Part shown: piece by piece, positions 1-5,554 of the stretch
How the letters are laid out: each line of letters opens with the position of its first letter
Position numbering within the stretch: the first letter of the stretch is position 1
Notes under the pieces: generated by a model
What the model was told of the DNA's origin: nothing
Databases searched by the model: none
The model's input: only the letters and a program-made list of their open reading frames with translations
Position numbers and translations under genes: made by a program
Assembly (NCBI GenBank): GCA_013043945.1
Contig: JABEUW010000076.1
Location: 1 to 5,798 of the forward strand
Reading direction: 5' to 3'
DNA: 5,798 nucleotides
Source: Vulcanimicrobiota bacterium
GTDB taxonomy: Bacteria > Vulcanimicrobiota > Vulcanimicrobiia > Vulcanimicrobiales > Vulcanimicrobiaceae

Positions 1-1396
1 AGGCGCTCGCATATTTTACTTTGAGGCTCTTGATGCCGGTCCGTTCGCGTTCGCGCTCCTCTAAGGCGGAGATGCGTCCGCGCGCATCGCCGCGCAGCGA
101 GATGCACTCGGCGAGCTCGGCGTCGGCTTCGGGGCGAACCGCCCCACCATCGCTCAGACGTGCCGGAGGTTCTTCGACGAGCGTGGCATGAAGATCGGCG
201 AGCACGTCCTCGAATCCCAACAACGGCGTTCGACGGCGCGCGAGCGCTTCGGGCAGGAGCGCGGGAATCTCCCCCATCGCTTCGAGGGTGCGGCGCAACG
301 AGGCGAGATCGCGGGGGTTTGCGCGACGCAGAGAGATTTTCTGAGCGATGCGTTCGAGGTCGAAGCAGCGGCGAAGGGTTTCGTGCAGGTGCCCGCGCAG
401 TGCGTGCGTTTCGACGAGCGCGGCCAAGTCGTCGAGCCGTCGTTCGATCCTTTCGCGATCGATCGAGGGTGCCGAGATTCGGCGAGCGAGTAAGCGCGAG
501 CCCATCGAAGTCGCACAACCGTCGAGCGTCGCGAAGAGCGTCGCGCGTTCGTTCGCACCCTCCGCGCGCAGCAATTCGAGGTGCTTGCGCGTCGACGGGT
601 CGATCGCCAAATGCGCCGCCTCGCGCCGGTAGCGAGTGCGAATCCGCAACGGCGAGCCTTCGACGGCGAGCCCGGTGCGTGCGAGGAAGCGGTCGAGCAC
701 CTCGGCGGCGCGCGCCATTGCGAGCGATTCGACGAGCGAGAAGCCGGGAACGGCATCGACCGCTCGCGCGGAGGCTCCCGAGATCGGCAAGGTCGCGATC
801 CGTGCGCCGAGATTCGCGATTTGGAGGCGCAACGTCGAATGCGCGCCATCGGGGATATCGAAGACGATCTCGGCGGGAGCGATGCGCGCCAACTCCGCGA
901 GCAGTTCGTCCTCGCTGAGCTCGCTTGGGAAGGCGGTGCCGAAGCTCTCGCCGGTCGAGACGTCGCAGTACATCAGCCCGAAGGTGTCGTCGAGATAACT
1001 GAGCGCGGCGAGAAAATTGTTGCGCTTCCCATCGAGGAGGTGCTCTTCGACGAGCGTTCCCGGCGTCACCACGCGAACGATATCGCGACGGACGAGCTTG
1101 TTGGGACGCGGCTCCTCCATCTGCTCGGCGAGCGCGACGACGAAGCGCTGTTCGACGAGCCGACGCAGGTACGTATCGAGCGCGTGATGGGGAACGCCGG
1201 CCATCGCTACGCGCGTTCCGCTCCCCGAATCCTTACCGGTCAACGCGATCTGCAGGGCGCGCGCGATCGTCTCGGCATCTTCGCCGTACGCTTCGTAGAA
1301 ATCGCCGACGCGCGCCAGCAAGATCGCCTCGGGGTTGCGAGCCTTCAATTCGAAGTATTGCTCGATCGCCGGCGAGCGTTTGGTCGGCGCACTCAC
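1..1396 (-). CDS. mutS: DNA mismatch repair protein MutS (N-terminal ~465 residues, cut by left edge)
   Basis: MutS recognises base mismatches and small loops in DNA and starts methyl- or nick-directed repair with MutL, using ATP. I translated this frame by hand and it is open from a GTG at 1396 to base 1. The mismatch-reading motif G-D-F-Y-E is present (Phe33, Glu35), followed by the MutS signature MAGVPHH (about residue 65) and VVTPGT (about 107-112). The connector domain starts near MYCDVSTGESFG (about 142). The helical core/lever follows, and the start of the clamp is marked by ERERERTGIKSLKV near the edge. The C-terminal Walker ATPase and helix-turn-helix lie outside the window. GTG 1396 is chosen because the upstream frame has no other usual start and the N-terminus then aligns with the family. 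It lies 23 bp after miaB on the same strand, so co-transcription is likely. No strong ribosome binding site is visible; a weak GGACGA lies about 12-17 bases upstream. Confidence 0.96.
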   Translation of the reverse strand, partial: MSAPTKRSPAIEQYFELKARNPEAILLARVGDFYEAYGEDAETIARALQIALTGKDSGSGTRVAMAGVPHHALDTYLRRLVEQRFVVALAEQMEEPRPNKLVRRDIVRVVTPGTLVEEHLLDGKRNNFLAALSYLDDTFGLMYCDVSTGESFGTAFPSELSEDELLAELARIAPAEIVFDIPDGAHSTLRLQIANLGARIATLPISGASARAVDAVPGFSLVESLAMARAAEVLDRFLARTGLAVEGSPLRIRTRYRREAAHLAIDPSTRKHLELLRAEGANERATLFATLDGCATSMGSRLLARRISAPSIDRERIERRLDDLAALVETHALRGHLHETLRRCFDLERIAQKISLRRANPRDLASLRRTLEAMGEIPALLPEALARRRTPLLGFEDVLADLHATLVEEPPARLSDGGAVRPEADAELAECISLRGDARGRISALEERERERTGIKSLKVKYASA

Positions 1397-1419
1397 GCGA
1401 GCGTACGTTCGTCCATCGG

Positions 1420-2826
1420 TTATAGGAGGGAGAGCACCGGCGCATCGACCGGAGCGCCGCTATCGGTAAAGCGAGCGGAGCGCGCGCGTACCGTCCCCGA
1501 GTTCCCCCATACGTGCGCGGCGACGATCTCGATATCGAGCCAGGGCTCGCGAGCGTAGAGCGCGGCATCGTAATCCGGAGGCATCGGCGAGTTGACGGTC
1601 ACGTTATCGAGTGCTTTAGCCGTTAAACGGTTTGGATCTTTCTTCGAAGGGCCGACAACGAGGCAGCGCTCGACGCGCCCGATTTTGCGCGCGTGGTATG
1701 CCGTGCTCGCATCGTTCTGCGCTTCGATGAGGCGTTCGAAGCGTTCGTGCGCGGCCTCGGGGGCGACTTGCTCCCAATTCGCGGCCGGCGTCCCACGCCG
1801 GATCGAATAGATAAACGAATAGGCGTTTGCAAAGATCCCGCGGCGCACGTACTCCAACGTCGCCTCGAAATCGCTCTCGCTCTCCCCGGGAAAACCGACG
1901 ATCATATCGGTCGTGATCGCCCAGGCCGGAAGGTAGCGCGCGATCCATGCGACGCGCTCCTCGAACTGCGCACGCGTATATTTCCGATTCATGCGGCGTA
2001 ACACGGCGTCGCTCGCCGACTGCATCGGGAGGTGGACGCGTGGATTGAGCGCCGCGATCTCGGCGAAACCGGCGATCGTCGCCTCCGTAAAATCTTTCGG
2101 GTGCGGCGAGATAAAGGTCAGCCGCTCCAACCCTTCGAGTGTGGCGACCGAGCGCACGAGTTCGAGGAAATCCGCCCCGTCGGCGGGATCGCGCCACGCG
2201 TTGACGGTCTGGCCGACGAGCATCACCTCGCGCGCGCCCGCGGCGATCTTCTCGGCAACCTCGGCGCGAATTTCCGCTGCCGGGCGATGATCGAAGCGGC
2301 CGCGGACGTGCGGAACGATGCAGAACGTGCAGTAGTACGAGCAACCGCGCTGGACGTTCACGAAGGCGCGCAGGTGCGAGAACGCATCGGTGACGCCGTC
2401 GGCGGTACCGCCCATCGGTTCGAGCAACGCTCGCTGTTCGATCGCTTCGATATCGGGATCCTCGCCGAAATCTTCGCGCCAGCGTTCGAGACGATCGCCG
2501 AGTGCGCGAAGCTCCTTCGTTCCGTAAATCGCATCGACGTGCGGCGCAAGTTTCGCCATCCGGTCGCGATCCTGTTCGGCGAGGCAGCCCATCACGACGA
2601 TGCGAACGCTCGGGTCGGCGCTCTTGAGCGCGCGAAAATGATTCATGCGCCCGTAGGCGCGGCGCTCCGCGTTATCGCGCACGGTGCAGGTGTTGAGCAG
2701 CACGACCTGCGCGTCTTCGGGGCGCGTGACGATAGCGTACCCCGCGGCGCTAGCGCGCTGCGCGATCTCCTGGGAATCGGCCTCGTTCATCTGACAGCCG
2801 AAGGTCTCGATATAGAGTGCAGCCAT
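1420..2826 (-). CDS. miaB: tRNA-2-methylthio-N6-dimethylallyladenosine synthase MiaB
   Basis: MiaB is a radical SAM methylthiotransferase that adds a methylthio group to i6A at position 37 of tRNAs reading UNN codons. The 468-residue product has the three family domains. The N-terminal UPF0004 domain has cluster ligands Cys11 (TFGCQMN), Cys47 (NTCTVRDNAE) and Cys81 (MGCLAEQ). The radical SAM domain has C162-x3-C166-x2-C169 for the second 4Fe-4S cluster. A C-terminal TRAM-like RNA-binding domain spans about 377-448. Length and ATG start match the family (LYIETFGCQMN at the N-terminus). Several usually invariant motifs are altered: RGRFDHRP where RGRExSRP is usual, GQTVNAW for GQNVNSY, QSASD for QSGSD, and YSIRRGTPAA for YSPRPGTPAA. 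Neighbouring mutS supports MiaB over the related MtaB or RimO. A loose purine run (GAAGAGAG) about 10 bases upstream of the ATG may act as ribosome binding site. Confidence 0.93.
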   Translation of the reverse strand: MAALYIETFGCQMNEADSQEIAQRASAAGYAIVTRPEDAQVVLLNTCTVRDNAERRAYGRMNHFRALKSADPSVRIVVMGCLAEQDRDRMAKLAPHVDAIYGTKELRALGDRLERWREDFGEDPDIEAIEQRALLEPMGGTADGVTDAFSHLRAFVNVQRGCSYYCTFCIVPHVRGRFDHRPAAEIRAEVAEKIAAGAREVMLVGQTVNAWRDPADGADFLELVRSVATLEGLERLTFISPHPKDFTEATIAGFAEIAALNPRVHLPMQSASDAVLRRMNRKYTRAQFEERVAWIARYLPAWAITTDMIVGFPGESESDFEATLEYVRRGIFANAYSFIYSIRRGTPAANWEQVAPEAAHERFERLIEAQNDASTAYHARKIGRVERCLVVGPSKKDPNRLTAKALDNVTVNSPMPPDYDAALYAREPWLDIEIVAAHVWGNSGTVRARSARFTDSGAPVDAPVLSLL

Positions 2827-2889
2827 GGAAGAACGGCTCTCTTCGTCGCGAGGCGGGCAAACTCCGACCGAACGGCCAATCTCCCGTCG
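2827..2889. promoter_or_regulatory. Divergent intergenic gap between miaB and der
   Basis: These 63 bp separate the start codons of two operons transcribed away from each other, so promoters for both should lie here or within the 5' ends of the genes. I find no convincing -35/-10 pair on either strand; the gap is GC-rich. The only small structures seen are a 7-bp direct repeat GAACGGC (2831-2837 and 2870-2876) and an AATCT stretch near 2879, too weak to call as a -10 element. The role is inferred from gene layout only. Confidence 0.4.
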
Positions 2890-4299
2890 GTGGATCTAGA
2901 AGCATCGGAGACGCCGGTTCTCGCGCGCGTCGAACCGGCGACCGTCGCCATCGTGGGTCGCCCAAACGTCGGCAAGAGCGCGCTCTTCAACCGGCTCGTC
3001 GGCGCACGCTTGGCGATCGTCGAGGACACCCCCGGCGTGACGCGCGACCGGCTCTATGCCCTCGCCGAGTGGCAGGGGCGCACCTTTAACCTCGTTGATA
3101 CCGCCGGCATCGACCCCGAGGCGGCGGTCGCACATGGCGATGCCTTCGCCGAGACGACCCGCCGACAGGCCGAGGCGGCGGCGGCCGCCGCCGATGCGAT
3201 CCTCTTCGTCGTCGATGCTCGCGAAGGGGCGAATCCTCTCGATGAGGATGTCGCCACGATCCTCCGCCGCATCCGCCGGAAGATCATCCTCGTCGCCAAC
3301 AAAGCCGAATCCCCGAGTGCCGCCGATAGTGCGACCGCCGAGTTCTCGCGCTTGGGCTTCGGCGTCCCGATCGTCGTCTCGGCGATCCATGGCGAGGGCA
3401 CCGGAGATCTCCTCGATCGCATCGTCGAGGCACTCCCCGAGAACACCCCGAACGCCGTGCGCAGCGGCGAGATATCGCTCGCCATTGTCGGGCGCCCCAA
3501 CGTCGGGAAATCCTCGCTGCTCAACTCTCTCGTCGGCCAGGAGCGCGCGATCGTCTCCGACGTCGCGGGGACGACCCGCGATGCGATCGATACCGAATTG
3601 CTCTGGCGTGATGGGAAGTATCGACTGGTCGATACCGCCGGGATGCGCAAGCGCCCCGAAGCGATCGGCGATATCGAATATTACGCGACGCTGCGCAGCC
3701 TCAACGCACTCGCACGCTGCGATATCGCGCTCATCGTCTTCGACTCGATGCACGGCATCACCGCGCAGGATCGCCGCCTCGTCGGGCTGGCAATCGAGGA
3801 GCGCAAGGGCGTGATTCTCGTCGGCAACAAGTGGGATCTCGTTCGCGAGCAGGGCGAGTACCAGCAGGGCGATCTCAAGAACGCCATTTACGATATGCTG
3901 CCCTTCGCGCGCTTCGCTCCGATCACGTTTCTATCGGCGATGACGCATCGCAAGCTCGGCGGCTTGATGCCGCTCGTCGCGCATATCTGCGAGAATCTCG
4001 ACCGTCGCGCGCCGACCGGGCAGCTCAATGCGCTGATCCGCGATGCGGTAATGGCGCACCCGGCACCGATCTCGGGCGGAAAGGCGCTGCGGATCTTCTA
4101 CGCCGCGCAGGTCGCAGCGCATCCTCCGCTCTTCATCATGCATTGTAACGACCCCGATCTCGTGCAGCCTTCCTATCGGCGATTTCTCGAACATACGATT
4201 CGCGAAGCCTACGATTTCGAAGGGGTGCCGCTGACGATCGAATTCCGGCCACGCCGCAGCGAGGAACGCGAGGAAGCACCGTGGCCGACGCCCTCATAA
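2890..4299 (+). CDS. der: Ribosome biogenesis GTPase Der (EngA)
   Basis: Der is an essential GTPase with two G domains in tandem that helps mature the 50S ribosomal subunit. The 469-residue product shows both domains. Domain 1 has G1 GRPNVGKS (23-30), G2 Thr51 in GVTRDR, G3 DTAG (70-73) and G4 NKAE (137-140). Domain 2 has G1 GRPNVGKS (201-208), G2 Thr229 in AGTTRD, G3 DTAG (248-251) and G4 NKWD (313-316). A C-terminal KH-like domain follows, with the family hallmarks PTGQLN, GKALRIFYAAQ and a terminal EFRPRR segment. G4 of domain 1 has Glu instead of the usual Asp, a variant also known from some other bacteria. The frame stays open far upstream, antisense to miaB, but the only usual start between miaB and the first G1 motif is GTG 2890. 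This gives an 18-residue leader before the first beta strand. No Shine-Dalgarno sequence precedes it. The 3' end overlaps plsY by 19 bases. Confidence 0.96.
   Translation: MDLEASETPVLARVEPATVAIVGRPNVGKSALFNRLVGARLAIVEDTPGVTRDRLYALAEWQGRTFNLVDTAGIDPEAAVAHGDAFAETTRRQAEAAAAAADAILFVVDAREGANPLDEDVATILRRIRRKIILVANKAESPSAADSATAEFSRLGFGVPIVVSAIHGEGTGDLLDRIVEALPENTPNAVRSGEISLAIVGRPNVGKSSLLNSLVGQERAIVSDVAGTTRDAIDTELLWRDGKYRLVDTAGMRKRPEAIGDIEYYATLRSLNALARCDIALIVFDSMHGITAQDRRLVGLAIEERKGVILVGNKWDLVREQGEYQQGDLKNAIYDMLPFARFAPITFLSAMTHRKLGGLMPLVAHICENLDRRAPTGQLNALIRDAVMAHPAPISGGKALRIFYAAQVAAHPPLFIMHCNDPDLVQPSYRRFLEHTIREAYDFEGVPLTIEFRPRRSEEREEAPWPTPS
4270..4276 (+). promoter_or_regulatory. Ribosome binding site of plsY inside der
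   Basis: GAGGAAG lies 4 bases before the GTG at 4281, with the GAGG core 7 bases away. It is the clearest Shine-Dalgarno sequence in the window and it decides the plsY start. Because it lies within the last codons of der, translation of the two genes is probably coupled. Confidence 0.7.
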
Positions 4300-4895
4300 C
4301 GCTATTTGCATTCGCCGTCGGCTCGATTCCGTTCGGGCTCATCGTCGGGCGGCTCTTCTTCTCGACCGATATTCGCGCGCAGGGATCGGGAAATATCGGC
4401 GCGATGAACGCGCTGCGTTCGCTCGGGACGCGCGGGGCGATCGCCGTGTTGCTGCTCGACGTCGCCAAAGGTGCGCTCCCGGTCTTGCTCGCGGCGCGAT
4501 TGGGGCGCGGCGATGCAGTACAAGCAATCGCCGCTTTGGCGGCGGTGCTCGGCCATTGTTTTTCGCCGTGGCTCGGTTTTAACGGCGGGAAAGGGGTCGC
4601 GACGATGCTCGGCGCGACGCTCGCACTGAGCCCGGCCGCGGTCGCCGTCGCCGTCGCCGGCTGGTTACTCGGCGCGCTGGTGCTCACGCCGTACTCTTCG
4701 GTCGGCTCGATGCTCGCCGGAGTCCTCATCGTTCCCTCGCTCTGGTTCTTCACCCGTTCGTCGTGGGAGACGCTCTACGGTGCTGCGGTCGCGCTGCTGA
4801 TTATCTACCGTCACGGCGAAAATATCGAACGCCTTCGCGCCGGCAACGAGAACCCGATTCCGTTCTTAAAGGGACGTGGAGCGCCGAAGCAATAG
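4281..4895 (+). CDS. plsY: Acyl-phosphate:glycerol-3-phosphate acyltransferase PlsY
   Basis: PlsY is an integral membrane enzyme that transfers an acyl chain from acyl-phosphate (made by PlsX) to glycerol-3-phosphate, the first step of bacterial phospholipid synthesis. The 204-residue, strongly hydrophobic product has the usual PlsY length and all three conserved blocks: GSIPFG (14-19) with GSGNIGAMNALR (Ser36, Asn38, Asn43, Arg46); GHCFSPWLGFNGGKGVAT (91-108, with Lys104); and HGENIERLRAGNE (His178, Asn181, Glu190). Several hydrophobic segments between these fit a multi-pass membrane protein. Met42 occupies a position that is usually Thr in the first block (GATN), and Asn101 replaces the usual Lys/Arg before GGKG. 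The start is GTG with a good ribosome binding site inside der. Der and PlsY have no shared pathway; their adjacency is a widespread conserved arrangement. Confidence 0.95.
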   Translation: MADALITLFAFAVGSIPFGLIVGRLFFSTDIRAQGSGNIGAMNALRSLGTRGAIAVLLLDVAKGALPVLLAARLGRGDAVQAIAALAAVLGHCFSPWLGFNGGKGVATMLGATLALSPAAVAVAVAGWLLGALVLTPYSSVGSMLAGVLIVPSLWFFTRSSWETLYGAAVALLIIYRHGENIERLRAGNENPIPFLKGRGAPKQ

Positions 4896-4909
4896 CGTCA
4901 CCCGACGCT
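4894..4909. terminator. Short hairpin at the convergent plsY / toxin junction (possible weak terminator)
   Basis: AGCGTC-ACCC-GACGCT forms a perfect 6-bp stem with a 4-base loop. It covers part of the plsY stop codon (TAG, 4893-4895) and all of the stop codon of the minus-strand gene (4898-4900). Neither side is followed by a T-run, so it is not a classical intrinsic terminator. Position between convergent genes is the main reason to list it. Confidence 0.3.
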
Positions 4910-5554
4910 TAAGCTCGAAGAAACTCTCTGCATCGCCGGAATGCGACGCACTGCGCTCGCCGCGGCGATCAAGTATTCCCGGTCCTCCGCCGAGAGTTCG
5001 TCGAGATCTCCACCGTGAAAATAGACGAGCGCCTTGAGCGCCTCTGAAGCTTGAAAAGCCGAACCGAAGAGGGCTCGCCCGGCGGCAAGCCCGTCATCGA
5101 GTGAGGTCCCTCCGCGAACAATCGCCGCTATATCGAGATAGTCTTTCGCTTCGATGCGATCGAAAATCGCCTTCCACTTTGTGGCGAGAAGGTCGAGTGA
5201 TGAGGCAACCACGAGGACGCCATCGTCGGTGCGCTCCGGCTCGCCGACGCGACCGATCGATAGTGACCCGAAGAACGAGAGTTTCACTGGTCGCGGGGTC
5301 GCAGTAAGCACGGTCAGCGTGTCGATAGAATCTTGAAGAACCGTCGCCCCCTGCAACAACGGCATTGCCGATCGCAATGCGATTTTATCGAGAGCACGTT
5401 CGGTAAAAAAATCGAAATCGATCGAAAGGCGATGCCCGTATCGAAGCGCGACGGCCGTCCCTCCGTAAAGAACGAATCCCAGATGGGCTGCCGGAGCGAG
5501 ATCGCTCCAAAGTTCGCGTTGCGCTTCGTCCAGCGTCGCGAGAATCGGCTTCAT
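4898..5554 (-). CDS. Nucleotidyltransferase of the AbiEii/AbiGii toxin family
   Basis: The 218-residue protein has the fold signature of minimal nucleotidyltransferases used as toxins in AbiE-like (type IV) systems. This is GGT (31-33) followed by R42-x-S44-x-D46-x-D48-F-F, whose two Asp would bind the metal ion. A later block, ATKWKAIFDRIEAKDYLDIAAI (124-145), has Lys126, Lys128, Lys137, Asp138 and Asp141, as is typical of the family. No signal peptide or membrane segment is visible, so it should be cytoplasmic. ATG 5554 overlaps the stop of the upstream small gene as ATGA, suggesting translational coupling. AAAGG (5564-5568) lies 9 bases upstream. It is convergent with plsY. The family assignment is by motif recognition; toxic activity, target RNA and role in phage defence are not shown by the sequence. 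A non-toxin role for the nucleotidyltransferase is possible. Confidence 0.85.
   Translation of the reverse strand: MKPILATLDEAQRELWSDLAPAAHLGFVLYGGTAVALRYGHRLSIDFDFFTERALDKIALRSAMPLLQGATVLQDSIDTLTVLTATPRPVKLSFFGSLSIGRVGEPERTDDGVLVVASSLDLLATKWKAIFDRIEAKDYLDIAAIVRGGTSLDDGLAAGRALFGSAFQASEALKALVYFHGGDLDELSAEDREYLIAAASAVRRIPAMQRVSSSLSVG
5405..5411 (-). repeat. T7 homopolymer run inside the toxin catalytic motif
   Basis: Seven A on the plus strand (T7 in the gene) encode the Phe-Phe of the D-F-D-F-F metal-binding motif with two TTT codons. Most other homopolymers in this GC-rich window are shorter. A one-base slip here would destroy the nucleotidyltransferase active site. Confidence 0.6.

Noticed and set aside
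154..849. 231-codon minus-strand open frame, very rich in Arg and Ser
   Set aside because: It is a frame-shifted reading of mutS on the same strand; composition is typical of an off-frame shadow.
1410..1436. Possible terminator or promoter between miaB and mutS
   Set aside because: No stem followed by a T-run and no -35/-10 pair was seen; the 23-bp gap fits a single operon.
581..1558. 325-codon plus-strand open frame across mutS and the end of miaB
   Set aside because: It is antisense to clear MutS and MiaB sequence and has no motif of its own.
2032..2889. Open frame of 286 codons upstream of and in frame with der, making a 755-residue product possible
   Set aside because: It lies antisense to miaB, shows no family motif, and the real Der product begins at GTG 2890. 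Stop-poor GC-rich DNA explains the open frame.
2896..3753. 285-codon open frame antisense to der
   Set aside because: Its sequence is the mirror of der codons, Asp/Arg/Gly/Ala-rich with no recognisable domain. der itself has all GTPase motifs on the other strand.
4437..4446. GGCGATCGCC, containing the cyanobacterial HIP1 octamer
   Set aside because: Only one strict octamer was found, so it does not indicate a cyanobacterium; the wider CGATCG excess is reported separately.
4136..4753. 205-codon minus-strand open frame opposite plsY
   Set aside because: PlsY on the other strand has all three catalytic blocks; the antisense product is low-complexity Ala/Ser/Pro/Arg.
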